Shown here one piece after another: positions 1-6,498 of a stretch of DNA of 54,057 nt (the first letter of the stretch is position 1; each line of letters begins with the position of its first letter). The stretch is taken from positions 1 to 54,057 of the IMG/VR virus record IMGVR_UViG_3300048597_000056; one strand, given 5' to 3'. This DNA comes from a virus. Under the pieces are notes generated by a model. That model searched no databases and had not been told where the DNA came from. It saw only the letters and a program-made list of their open reading frames with translations. A program made the translations under genes and the position numbers.

Positions 1-127
1 GCGCATGTTTTCCATGAATTTCGGCGCGCTGGCGCTGGTGTGGCTGGCGCTGCCGGCCGAGGCGCAGAGCACCGTGCTGCGCATGCTGCCGGGCATGACC
101 GAAGAGCGGCTCGCGGGCGGGTTGATC
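1..127. repeat. Terminal direct repeat (circle join), left copy
   Basis: Positions 1-127 are identical to 53931-54057. The repeat lies inside a small gene that reads correctly through the join. An exact 127-base overlap is what a k-mer assembler leaves when it linearises a circular or circularly permuted molecule, so this is most likely an assembly overlap and not a biological terminal repeat. Unit genome length would be 53,930 bp. Confidence 0.95.
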
Positions 128-178
128 TTGCTGGCGATGATCGGACGGCTGATCGCCCAGCCGCGCGTGAAGGGGTGA
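2..178 (+). CDS. Holin-like small membrane protein, C-terminal part (continues from 53899)
   Basis: This is the 3' part of the gene that starts at 53899; joined across the circle it encodes about 69 residues starting MKLIPEWRRAWRMFSMNFGA. A Trp/Arg-rich amphipathic N terminus is followed by two hydrophobic segments (around FGALALVWLALP and GGLILLAMIGRLIAQ). This is the layout of the small holin-like phage family I know as DUF7940. It probably acts in the inner membrane during lysis. It overlaps the next gene by a GTGA stop/start overlap. The family assignment is from memory of the pattern; the hydrophobic segments are seen directly. Confidence 0.75.
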   Translation, partial: RMFSMNFGALALVWLALPAEAQSTVLRMLPGMTEERLAGGLILLAMIGRLIAQPRVKG

Positions 179-357
179 AGCTGCTTTGCAGCGACGCCAA
201 CATGCCCCGGCTGGTGACGGCGCTGGCTGATGACGCTATCCCCGCTGTGCTCATGGAGCGCACCGGCACCGGGTGGCGCGTGGAGTTCATGGCGACTGCG
301 CCAACTCCGGCCGTGGATCAAATGCTAAGTATTGGCCTGGTGCAACGCTCATCGTGA
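175..357 (+). CDS. Hypothetical protein, 60 aa
   Basis: A GTG start at 175 overlaps the stop of the holin-like gene (GTGA), with a purine-rich AAGGGG just before it. The product is small and soluble, starting MKLLCSDANMPRLVTALADD. I do not recognise the family. An internal ATG at 202 is an alternative start. The stop overlaps the next start by the same GTGA arrangement, so this gene looks translationally coupled on both sides at the far end of the late operon. Confidence 0.5.
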   Translation: MKLLCSDANMPRLVTALADDAIPAVLMERTGTGWRVEFMATAPTPAVDQMLSIGLVQRSS

Positions 358-596
358 GTCTGAACCTGTATAGCACGGCGCTGGTCTGGTATGGATACCA
401 AGGCATCGCCAAGTTACACGGGCGGCAGATCACGCTAGTGACAGCTCCCAGGATCGAAAGCTGGCGCTTGGCGATGATTGACTACCGACCCGAAATCGGC
501 GAGCGCCGCATTCAGATGTTTGACGGCCCGGCGCGCGACATGGAGCCGCGCGAGGTGCTGGCGGCAGATGCTTTTCTCGGTTCGCTGTTCGCCTGA
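354..596 (+). CDS. Hypothetical protein, 80 aa, end of the late operon
   Basis: A GTG start at 354 lies in a GTGA overlap with the upstream stop. The 80-residue product (MSLNLYSTALVWYGYQGIAK) has no membrane segment or motif I recognise. Its last 85 bases overlap the 3' end of the convergent leftward gene ending at 512. I see no clear bidirectional terminator between the two transcription units. Confidence 0.5.
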   Translation: MSLNLYSTALVWYGYQGIAKLHGRQITLVTAPRIESWRLAMIDYRPEIGERRIQMFDGPARDMEPREVLAADAFLGSLFA

Positions 597-1495
597 GCGA
601 GCGCGTCGCGCACGCGCTGCGCGTCCACCTCCAGCGACTGTTGCAGGGCGGGCCACGGGAATAAGTCCCGCGACTGCTGGATGATGACCTCGATCGCTTG
701 CAGCCGGTGCTTTAGTGCAAGTCGCGTCGGATTTCCAGATAGAAGCCTGGTGACTGCTTCGGTTGAAATCGCGATCTGATGAACGCCGCCGCGTTTCCCA
801 GGCACAAGCGACTCTCTGCCTGCAATGGCTGTGTCAATAGTTTTGATGGCGGCATTGGTGCTGTGGATCGGCCGCGTTTGCTCTTGGTGATAGCGCAGTG
901 CTCCTCCGGCCACCTTCAACGCATTGCGCAGCGCCTCGTTCTCGACTCGCAGCTTCTCGAATGCGCCAGCGGTATATCCGTACTCACTTGCAATTCCTTC
1001 TTCAAGTCGGCGTTGTAGGTTGACGGGGCCATAGCCTTCTGCGTCGCAGTGGGCATCCCAGTGTGCTGCCATTTCCTCTGCCGCTGCAACCATTACAGTC
1101 TTGAGCTTCGCGTTCTCGGCCAGCAGGCGATCAAGCTCAGCCCGCTGGTCTGCTTGCACTGATGCCGTAGAGGCACGCAGCGCGGCGAGTTCCTTGCCCT
1201 TCTCGCGGATGATGTCGCACAGGTTGTCATTGGTGCGGCCTGGGTGCCACCCGGCATCCTTCATCGCGTAGTGAAACTGGTAGACCGTCGCTGTAGCCCG
1301 GTCGGCTTTGTTGCGCTGAAACTCGTAGTTCTCCATATTGATGCGCGCGGCGTCTTGCAGCGCGGCGAGTTCGGCGGCTTGGCGCTCGATCAGGTCGGCG
1401 GCTTTGCGCATGCGCTGCCCAAGCGGGGCGCCTGCCCTGGCATCACAATCAGCAAGCCAGCGCAGCTTGTCGGCCAGTGTCTTTGCGTCAGTCAT
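512..1495 (-). CDS. Coiled-coil protein with MTDAKTLA N terminus
   Basis: The ATG at 1495 sits in an ATGA overlap with the upstream stop and has GAAGGTG as ribosome binding site; a longer reading frame upstream is not needed. The roughly 327-residue product is rich in heptad-like Glu/Ala/Leu segments (ERQAAELAALQDAAR, ENAKLKTVMVAAAEEM). Its first residues, MTDAKTLA, and the underlying 20 bases match the start of the gene at 4661-5824, so the two share an N-terminal module. Function is unknown. The last 28 codons overlap the convergent gene ending at 596, so the true C terminus is less certain. Confidence 0.65.
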   Translation of the reverse strand: MTDAKTLADKLRWLADCDARAGAPLGQRMRKAADLIERQAAELAALQDAARINMENYEFQRNKADRATATVYQFHYAMKDAGWHPGRTNDNLCDIIREKGKELAALRASTASVQADQRAELDRLLAENAKLKTVMVAAAEEMAAHWDAHCDAEGYGPVNLQRRLEEGIASEYGYTAGAFEKLRVENEALRNALKVAGGALRYHQEQTRPIHSTNAAIKTIDTAIAGRESLVPGKRGGVHQIAISTEAVTRLLSGNPTRLALKHRLQAIEVIIQQSRDLFPWPALQQSLEVDAQRVRDALAQANSEPRKASAASTSRGSMSRAGPSNI

Positions 1496-1695
1496 AGATG
1501 CACCTTCGAGTTTTTCCACCCGAGCGCAGGCACATGCAGAGGCTTCCACCGCCCGCCCCACGATATGCGGACGCGTGGTATGTTCAAGCGCCGTCCTGCC
1601 TTGTTTGCTCTGTGGCTGCTAACGCTGCGCGCAAAGTGTTGCGTTGTCCAAGAACTGAGGTTCCAGCCGTACCACGTCTTGCCGTTCGGTCTCAT
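1492..1695 (-). CDS. Hypothetical small basic protein, 67 aa
   Basis: The ATG at 1695 overlaps the upstream stop (ATGA) and its own TGA overlaps the start of the next gene the same way, which argues that this short frame is translated. The product starts MRPNGKTWYGWNLSSWTTQH and is rich in Arg, Lys and Trp. There is no cysteine cluster or membrane segment and I do not recognise the family. Confidence 0.5.
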   Translation of the reverse strand: MRPNGKTWYGWNLSSWTTQHFARSVSSHRANKAGRRLNIPRVRISWGGRWKPLHVPALGWKNSKVHL

Positions 1696-2237
1696 CCCTT
1701 CCCCCTCATCCTCTCGATCACGATGCGCTCGATGGCGCGCACAAGGTCCATCAGCACCGGCATCGCAAGTCCTGCTCTTGCGCCGTTGATAGACATGATT
1801 TCCTGACTGTTCCACACATCATCTGCACTCAGCGGCTCGGGCACTGGCTGCGCCTCACTCTGCGCCTCACTCTGCGCCAGTGCTGCGCGGGCAATGTCGC
1901 CGGCTTTCTTCATGCGATCCCATGCGCGCCCAACATCAAGATGGCCGGCAGATGGTGCGATCTGAAACGTGAGTCGGTAATGCGCCTCTGCTTGCTCAAG
2001 CTCGTCCATCGCCGCGCGCAGGGCCGCGCAGATTTCCTCTAGGCCCTTCATCTTGTTTTCAATGTCGGCAATGGCCGTCACGTCGTCGCGGTGCGCCAGC
2101 TTCAGCAGCCGAATGGCATCCAGCGTGCGCTGAGTCGTGTTGCATCCGTCCTGTGGCAAGCCAAGTTCGTCGTCAATCGCCGCAAGCGCGCGGATCATCT
2201 GTGTCCATAGGGCCTGGGTTCCTGTGTTGTCGCTCAT
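1692..2237 (-). CDS. Modular accessory protein with C-terminal RAIERIVIE block
   Basis: The 181-residue product has a helical, coiled-coil-prone centre (ENKMKGLEEICAALRAAMDELEQ), a Ser/Glu/Ala/Gln linker, and a C-terminal block (LSADDVW...LVRAIERIVIERM). That block parallels the C terminus of the gene at 4661-5824, including a 27-base identical stretch (1713-1739 and 4685-4711). Such 'LS.. ..RAIE' tails are common on betaproteobacterial phage accessory proteins of unknown function. The ATG at 2237 has an AGAGGAAC ribosome binding site and follows attC site 1 directly. Confidence 0.65.
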   Translation of the reverse strand: MSDNTGTQALWTQMIRALAAIDDELGLPQDGCNTTQRTLDAIRLLKLAHRDDVTAIADIENKMKGLEEICAALRAAMDELEQAEAHYRLTFQIAPSAGHLDVGRAWDRMKKAGDIARAALAQSEAQSEAQPVPEPLSADDVWNSQEIMSINGARAGLAMPVLMDLVRAIERIVIERMRGKG

Positions 2238-2262
2238 AGTTCCTCTCGTTTCTCCACCAGCC

Positions 2263-2329
2263 GCCTAACCCCCGGTTCAAGCGGAGTCACCCGGCAGGCC
2301 GGGTGCCCCGCTTAACCGGAACGTTAGAA
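2263..2329 (+). other. Integron-type attC site 1
   Basis: Read on the plus strand: outer core GCCTAAC (2263-2269), inner arm CCGGTTCAAGCGG, a central hairpin CACCCGG/CCGGGTG, inner arm CCGCTTAACCGG, and outer core GTTAGAA (2323-2329). The inner arms pair perfectly apart from one extra C on the left arm. That single unpaired base is the hallmark of attC sites and fixes their polarity. The flanking outer cores fit RYYYAAC and GTTRRRY with one deviation. The stop codon of the transporter gene (TAA, 2326-2324) is embedded in the right core. Confidence 0.85.
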
Positions 2330-2815
2330 GGCGTCCGCTTCTCGTTGCACCGTGCGCGCCAGCAGTGCGGCCCACACGGCACCACCGAGCACCTTCGCCA
2401 CGAACTGCAGGGCAACGATGTGCGGCATCAGCACACCAAAGGCAAGCGTCGGGAAAAGCAGCGAGTCCACCGCAGCGCCTGCCACGTTCGAGCCGTTGGC
2501 ACGGTACAGCCAAGACCCGCGCAGCCGCGCGAACGTCGCCCAATCCACCAGGGACGCAGCGGTGAATGCCACGCTCGACGCCACGGCGATCATCCCCGCT
2601 GCCGGGTTCAGTGCGTAGGTCAGAAGCCCCGTGGAGGCGATCAGCGCTCCCATCTGCCAAGCGCGCAGTCGAACGTGCAGCCAGTCGCGCAGCGCCAGGT
2701 CCAACCCGATCAGCACGAAGGCATTGATCGGGCTCACCCACGGCCCGAAGTGGGCGATGGTCAGGTTCGCCACGGTCATCGCGGCGGCATAGATCAGGAT
2801 TGCAATGGTCAGCAT
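2324..2815 (-). CDS. VUT/YhhQ-family queuosine-precursor transporter
   Basis: The 163-residue product is almost entirely hydrophobic, with about five to six membrane segments. It has signatures I associate with the VUT family (PF02592, formerly DUF165; E. coli YhhQ): ANLTIAHFGPW near residue 16, a PINAFVLIGLDLALRDWLH stretch, and SNVAGAAVDSLLFPTLAFG. YhhQ homologues import 7-deazaguanine precursors (preQ0/preQ1) across the inner membrane. The start overlaps the end of the DpdA-like gene by 7 bp, so the two are coupled. The likely role is to feed the modification enzyme with a precursor the phage cannot make, since no queuosine synthesis genes are present here. The stop codon lies in the attC core. 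Confidence 0.8.
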   Translation of the reverse strand: MLTIAILIYAAAMTVANLTIAHFGPWVSPINAFVLIGLDLALRDWLHVRLRAWQMGALIASTGLLTYALNPAAGMIAVASSVAFTAASLVDWATFARLRGSWLYRANGSNVAGAAVDSLLFPTLAFGVLMPHIVALQFVAKVLGGAVWAALLARTVQREADAF

Positions 2816-3492
2816 AGAGCCTCTTGAATTGGCCGCTCAGTCCAAAGAGTCGGCGGGTTGGTGGAGTCGATACGCTGCGCCATGCACTCAGCGCAGGTTG
2901 TGGAACCGCGGTTTTTGAAGTTGCGGCCTACGTTCGTGGAATCCGCGCTCGCCAGCGGCCACGGGCCGGCAGCGTGCCCCAGCATGCGCAGGCCGTGCAG
3001 CCAGGGCACGCGGCCAAACTGCTGCACAAGCGCGTTAAATGTCTCGTCCATGCGCCCAGCCCACGCGGCCGAGCCAACCTGCCAGAACTCGCCGCTACTG
3101 CCGATGCACACGCGGGGCCAGTCGTTGCACAGGTCAAACAGGTATTCCAGCGGCAGGCCCAGGTGCCACACTGGCGCCCCGTACTCCTTGCGGTGCGGCC
3201 AGGTCGCCACCATCGCGCGCTGCTGTTCAACGCCGCCGCCTATCTCGTCTGGCACTACAGCCCAGTGCGGGTGCGCCAGATGCGGCTCGATCCAGCGGTA
3301 AAAGCCAGGCGCATCAAACGCTATGCCGCGCGTCTTCACGCTGAACGCGCCGTTGTCCAGCATCACACTTTGCCCAATTCTCAGGCACGTACTCAAGTCC
3401 TGCGGCGCAGCGTAGCTCACGCAGAACATGCGCCCCGCCATCGCGCTCAAGCTGGCGCGCGGCGTGATTGGGGTTCCGTGGTAGTGCAGCAC
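2809..3492 (-). CDS. dpdA: DpdA-like DNA guanine transglycosylase (TGT paralogue)
   Basis: A GTG start at 3492 has GGAAGGA seven bases upstream. The 227-residue product follows the tRNA-guanine transglycosylase layout: DNGAF (46-50, like the DSGGF substrate loop), PDE (81-83), GSSGE (131-135, like the GGLAVGE loop), HGLRMLG (166-172), and ADSTNVGRN (183-191), whose Asp184 is the candidate nucleophile. TGT and DpdA enzymes swap guanine for a 7-deazaguanine base; phage DpdA proteins do this in DNA. The C-terminal CAEC (200-203) may bind metal. It is shorter than true TGT and adjoins a precursor transporter, which favours DNA modification. The family call is from motif pattern only. Confidence 0.75.
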   Translation of the reverse strand: MLHYHGTPITPRASLSAMAGRMFCVSYAAPQDLSTCLRIGQSVMLDNGAFSVKTRGIAFDAPGFYRWIEPHLAHPHWAVVPDEIGGGVEQQRAMVATWPHRKEYGAPVWHLGLPLEYLFDLCNDWPRVCIGSSGEFWQVGSAAWAGRMDETFNALVQQFGRVPWLHGLRMLGHAAGPWPLASADSTNVGRNFKNRGSTTCAECMAQRIDSTNPPTLWTERPIQEALC

Positions 3493-3515
3493 TCAATCCT
3501 TCCGCTTCGGAAACA

Positions 3516-3540
3516 GCCTTCTAACCCCGCATTCGAGCGG
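3516..3540 (+). other. Partial attC site 2 (left half only)
   Basis: Outer core TTCTAAC (3519-3525, within GCCTTCTAAC) is followed by an inner arm ATTCGAGCGG containing the same extra C seen in the other sites. The matching right arm (a CCGCTCAA-like sequence and a GTTRRRY core) is not visible before or within the neighbouring gene at 3543-3764. The site therefore looks truncated, probably by a deletion that fused it to that gene. Confidence 0.65.
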
Positions 3541-3542
3541 CC

Positions 3543-3764
3543 TCACAGCAGCGTGGCGGGCATCCACCCGCCTTCTGTCAGCCATATCGCCAGTTCGCGG
3601 CGCTTCATCGCCGGTTGCGTCATGCCGTCAGAGAGGGACACCATCACGAAGCGCGCATCCCCATGCTCTGCGGCCAGGAAGCCGATCAGCAGCCGCTCTC
3701 TGATCGTCTGCTTGCCGACTTGTCGGCCGGGAATCACGTCGCTCTCTTCCCAAGAGACTCGCAT
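3543..3764 (-). CDS. Hypothetical protein, 73 aa
   Basis: I chose the ATG at 3764 because AAAGGAA lies just upstream; the longer reading frame would run into attC site 3. The product begins MRVSWEESDVIPGRQVGKQT and ends WLTEGGWMPATLL. It is soluble and of unrecognised family. It sits between attC site 3 and the truncated attC site 2, so it is probably the content of a cassette that has lost one boundary. Confidence 0.55.
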   Translation of the reverse strand: MRVSWEESDVIPGRQVGKQTIRERLLIGFLAAEHGDARFVMVSLSDGMTQPAMKRRELAIWLTEGGWMPATLL

Positions 3765-3793
3765 AGTCGTTCCTTTCGTTCCGGCCACCATAG

Positions 3794-3889
3794 GCCGAAC
3801 TAGTTGTTCGAGCGGACTGCCTGCCGGCAGTCCTCGTGCATCATTCGTCGTCAGCGCGGGCAGGCATCCGCTCAACGCCGACGTTATGC
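3794..3889 (+). other. Integron-type attC site 3
   Basis: The outer core GCCGAAC (3794-3800, one deviation from RYYYAAC) and the outer core GTTATGC (3883-3889, a core type also found in Vibrio-type attC sites) flank paired arms. GTTCGAGCGGACTGCCTGCC on the left pairs with GGGCAGGCATCCGCTCAAC on the right except for two extra C bases on the left arm. The right core is directly followed by the reverse-strand stop codon of the gene ending at 3891. Polarity is the same as in sites 1 and 4. Confidence 0.8.
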
Positions 3890-3890
3890 G

Positions 3891-4664
3891 TCAGATCAAA
3901 GCGCGGATGGCGGCTCCACGCCCGCATCCTCCACGCTGACTATCGTTGTCAAGACACTCGTGCAGGACATGCGGACGGCCAAGCGAGGCGCGCAGCTCGG
4001 CATTAGCCTTGAATAGCAGCGCGTAGGCTTCCTTTAGCTCAGCGATTTCTTCCTCATCTGCTTTGCTGGCGCGTGGCGTCAACCCCGGCACAAACTGCCC
4101 AGCGTCAAGACGGTGAAGCGCATCCATGACGGTCTCGACGGTCGGCGCATCGGTGCTAATTGAGCCATCGGCGCCTAGCTTTGCCATCATGTGCGACACG
4201 GCAGCGTAGAGGCTCGACCATTCAAAGTTGTCTGCCGCGAGCTTTGCTGGCGCTGCTGGGGCGGCTGTGTAAAGCGGAAAATCAAGAACTGTTTCTGACC
4301 CAGACGGAACACAATGAAATTCACATAGTCCATCGGGCCATTTCCACATCCATGCCACCGGCTCGGCCTGTTCTGTGGGCTGCGACTCTTTGAGCGCGTG
4401 TACGAAAGCAAGGCGCGCTGAATCGGCTAAGTTATCCGGCATGTCGCCGTGGATGCATCGCAGAATCTCCATGAACCTGTCACCCAACTCTAGCGCCACC
4501 GGCTCGGCCTGTTCTGTGGGCTGCGCTAGGGCTGCGCGAAGTTGCTCAATGACTTCGGGGCACCAGACGGTGATTGCCTCGACGGTGCCGTCATCGTGAT
4601 CTGTGCATCCGCCTTGCAGGTTCTCCAGCACTTCCAGCGCAGCGCGCATTGCTTGTTCGCTCAT
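3891..4664 (-). CDS. Modular accessory protein with repeated EPVAW linker
   Basis: The ATG at 4664 lies in an ATGA overlap with the upstream stop. The 257-residue product starts MSEQAMRAALEVLENLQ. It contains QPTEQAEPVA twice, the second continuing as EPVAWMWKWPDG...PLYTAAPAAP, a block I know from many betaproteobacterial phage and prophage proteins of unknown function. A helical ELKEAYALLFKANAELR stretch follows. The stop codon touches the core of attC site 3. No catalytic motif is visible. Confidence 0.7.
   Translation of the reverse strand: MSEQAMRAALEVLENLQGGCTDHDDGTVEAITVWCPEVIEQLRAALAQPTEQAEPVALELGDRFMEILRCIHGDMPDNLADSARLAFVHALKESQPTEQAEPVAWMWKWPDGLCEFHCVPSGSETVLDFPLYTAAPAAPAKLAADNFEWSSLYAAVSHMMAKLGADGSISTDAPTVETVMDALHRLDAGQFVPGLTPRASKADEEEIAELKEAYALLFKANAELRASLGRPHVLHECLDNDSQRGGCGRGAAIRALI
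4354..4525. repeat. 31-bp direct repeat within a gene
   Basis: Positions 4354-4384 and 4495-4525 are identical. They lie in frame inside the gene at 3891-4664 and encode the duplicated QPTEQAEPVA linker. The spacing of 141 bp is a multiple of three. The repeat probably arose by, and could promote, recombination between modules of these accessory proteins. Confidence 0.9.
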
Positions 4665-5824
4665 GGCATTTGCCCTCCCACACACTCGATCACGATGCGC
4701 TCGATGGCGCGGGCAACTCGACGCATGTCGCTCATCGTCTGCCATCCACCAGAACCGTGCGATGTAGAAACGCTGTCGATCTGCTCATCACTCAGCGGCA
4801 CATAGGGTGCGCTTGCTGGTGGCGGGTGGTAGTACACGGGGCGAACAACCCATGTCGCGGCATCTTCAATGTCGTCTTCGTTTATGGCATCGTTGATGTG
4901 CTCGTGGGCGGCTTCTTCCCATGCGGCGGCGTGTTCTAGGCTCAACGATCCGTCGCTGTTGACGCTGCACACATGCCACGCAACCGGCTCTGCGCTCACG
5001 CTGGGCTGCGCCTCCTGCCGGCCGCGATCAATCAGCGCTTGCGCGTCAGACGAGACGCACGGGTCAAGCCAGATGTCGTGATGCCATTGCAGCAACTTGT
5101 TCAAGTCGTCATAGGGCTCCGTCGCTACGCCAAGATGCGCGACAACAAGGGCCTCATCAATCGCCTCTCGCCAAGGGTTGCGCGCCTGCTGCGGTGCTGG
5201 GGGTGCGGCGTAGAGCATGGCGCGGTAGCATTCAACCCATCGGAATTGCGCCGGCAGCGGGTGCGCGGAAGGCCCGACAGCGCGCCAATACTTCTCTGCG
5301 GCCTCGGCCATTGCAGAAGTAAATGGCGCGCGGCAACAGGCGCTATCTGCCGGCTCATTTCCAGCGCAATATGGGTAGGTGCATAGCGCCACCGGCTCAC
5401 CCTGCGCGTGCTGCGTCAATGGCGGCGCCCATTGCTGATTCCCAGCAGTGGTGCCGCTGCTCATTCGGCCCGTCAACATCTGTGTAGAAAGTTGCGCCCG
5501 CATCGCGCAGCCCCGATACCGCTCCGCATCCGCCTTCAGCGCCTCGCGCTCGGCCCGCAGCGCGGCAATCTCTGCGGCCTGCTGCTCGATCTCTCTGCGC
5601 GCCTTCAGCAGCAGTTCTTCGCGCACCCACTGGGCGACGCCATCTGCGCGCCAGCCCATGCAGTTTTCTCGCCCACAGCGCGCCAGCTTTTCCAGTTCCG
5701 ACGCCTGCTGCTCGATCATGTCTGCGGCTTTGGATTCAAGCGCTGCAACATCTCGATAGCCTAGTGATGTCATCCAGCTTTCGTTTTCGCGTAGCCGCTC
5801 GGCCAGTGTCTTTGCGTCGGTCAT
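4661..5824 (-). CDS. Large modular accessory protein (MTDAKTLA, coiled coil, EPVAW, PLSDEQI)
   Basis: The 387-residue product joins modules seen elsewhere in this phage. The N terminus MTDAKTLAERLR is shared with the gene ending at 512. A coiled coil (EIEQQAAEIAALRAEREALKADAERY) follows, then two EPVA blocks (EPVALCTYPYC and EPVAWHVCSVNSDG...VRPVYYHPPP), and finally PLSDEQIDS...RAIERIVIEC, which is shared with the gene at 1692-2237. The central part has several Cys residues (CGRENC, CTYPYC, CCRAPF). Function is unknown. It is coupled by ATGA to the following gene, suggesting both travelled together between attC sites 3 and 4. Confidence 0.7.
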   Translation of the reverse strand: MTDAKTLAERLRENESWMTSLGYRDVAALESKAADMIEQQASELEKLARCGRENCMGWRADGVAQWVREELLLKARREIEQQAAEIAALRAEREALKADAERYRGCAMRAQLSTQMLTGRMSSGTTAGNQQWAPPLTQHAQGEPVALCTYPYCAGNEPADSACCRAPFTSAMAEAAEKYWRAVGPSAHPLPAQFRWVECYRAMLYAAPPAPQQARNPWREAIDEALVVAHLGVATEPYDDLNKLLQWHHDIWLDPCVSSDAQALIDRGRQEAQPSVSAEPVAWHVCSVNSDGSLSLEHAAAWEEAAHEHINDAINEDDIEDAATWVVRPVYYHPPPASAPYVPLSDEQIDSVSTSHGSGGWQTMSDMRRVARAIERIVIECVGGQMP

Positions 5825-5843
5825 GGCAGGCTCTGTTAGCGGA

Positions 5844-6212
5844 CTAGGGTGTCTGCCAATTCACGTTGGGCTGCACATCCAAACCGCCGCACACGTCCAG
5901 CAGCATCATTGCCATGTTGGCAACGTCTGCCGAGTGTTCGCGGATCAGCGCGCCGTCCTTGTTCTTCACGGCCGCCGACAGCTTTGCGGTGTGCCAATAG
6001 ATTTCCAGCAGCCCGACTTCTGGCGTCATCGACAGCCAGCCGGGCCGGTCCCCTTTGCGGGCGTTGGCGTGCAGCTCGGCCTCCATCAGCGTCACAAATG
6101 GCCCCAGCACGTTGCCGTACTTGCCATGTAGCGCGTGCAGCCCAACTGGTCGTTGCACCTGAACCCCTTCGGCGGGCGGCTCAGTGGCGTTCGGGAACTC
6201 GGTGGTGCTCAT
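5844..6212 (-). CDS. DUF550-like / MazG-fold nucleotide pyrophosphohydrolase
   Basis: The 122-residue product contains ELHANARKGDRPGWLSM, EVGLLEIYWHTAKLSAAVK and REHSADVANMAMMLLDVCG. This arrangement matches the DUF550 (PF04447) family, annotated as dATP/dGTP diphosphohydrolase N-terminal-like, and resembles the paired acidic helices of MazG-type all-alpha NTP pyrophosphatases (E in EVGLLE, D in SADVAN). It may trim the host nucleotide pool in favour of phage or modified nucleotides. It lies 21 bp after the upstream small gene and 19 bp before the next start. Confidence 0.65.
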   Translation of the reverse strand: MSTTEFPNATEPPAEGVQVQRPVGLHALHGKYGNVLGPFVTLMEAELHANARKGDRPGWLSMTPEVGLLEIYWHTAKLSAAVKNKDGALIREHSADVANMAMMLLDVCGGLDVQPNVNWQTP

Positions 6213-6233
6213 GCTTGGTCAGCGCCTCAGTGG

Positions 6234-6494
6234 TCAGGTGAACTTTGCGTTGGGCGTCTTCAGGTTCGCCCGCAGTGTGGTCAGCGCGGCCACTATCCCG
6301 GCATCCTGGCCACGCCAGTAACTGCCCGGCTGCCCTGCCGGTTTCATCGGGTCCACCATCTGCCAAGTCAGGCGCAGGGCTTCTTCCCAGCGTGCCGTTT
6401 CGGCGTCAAGCGCAGCCCGCAGCAGTGAGGCTTCGGTTTCGGCCTTCATGGCGCGCTGCAGCAGCGCGAGGTCCATCTGCAGTTCAACGTGCAT
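6234..6494 (-). CDS. Hypothetical helical protein, 86 aa
   Basis: I chose the ATG at 6494 (MHVELQMDLALLQRAMKAET) because the reading frame upstream of it overlaps the next gene and is low-complexity Arg/Ser. The start follows the upstream stop by four bases. The product is a predicted helix-rich soluble protein (AETEASLLRAALDAETARWEEALRL) with no motif I recognise. Confidence 0.55.
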   Translation of the reverse strand: MHVELQMDLALLQRAMKAETEASLLRAALDAETARWEEALRLTWQMVDPMKPAGQPGSYWRGQDAGIVAALTTLRANLKTPNAKFT

Positions 6495-6498
6495 GGCG

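Larger units (their letters stand above)
2324..3540 (+). mobile_element. Predicted integron gene cassette carrying a 7-deazaguanine modification pair
   Basis: The segment begins with TTAGAAGGC (2324 on, after the core G at 2323) and ends with the inverted GCCTTCTAAC (3516-3525) followed by half an attC arm. Matching ends of this kind are what a cassette shows, because both come from the attC site of the circular form. The polarity is set by the extra base in the attC arms. Both genes inside read on the minus strand, opposite to the usual gene-then-attC order. No integron integrase is present, so the region is an integrase-less attC cluster. Confidence 0.7.

Noticed and set aside
1-127. Biological direct terminal repeat of a packaged linear genome
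   Set aside because: The exact length of 127 fits a common assembler k-mer, and the repeat lies inside a coding gene; an assembly overlap of a circular or permuted genome is more likely.
2824-3939. Long plus-strand open frame (371 codons) opposite the DpdA-like gene
   Set aside because: It is low-complexity Arg/Ala/Pro/His sequence, antisense to a gene with clear TGT motifs and good ribosome binding site.
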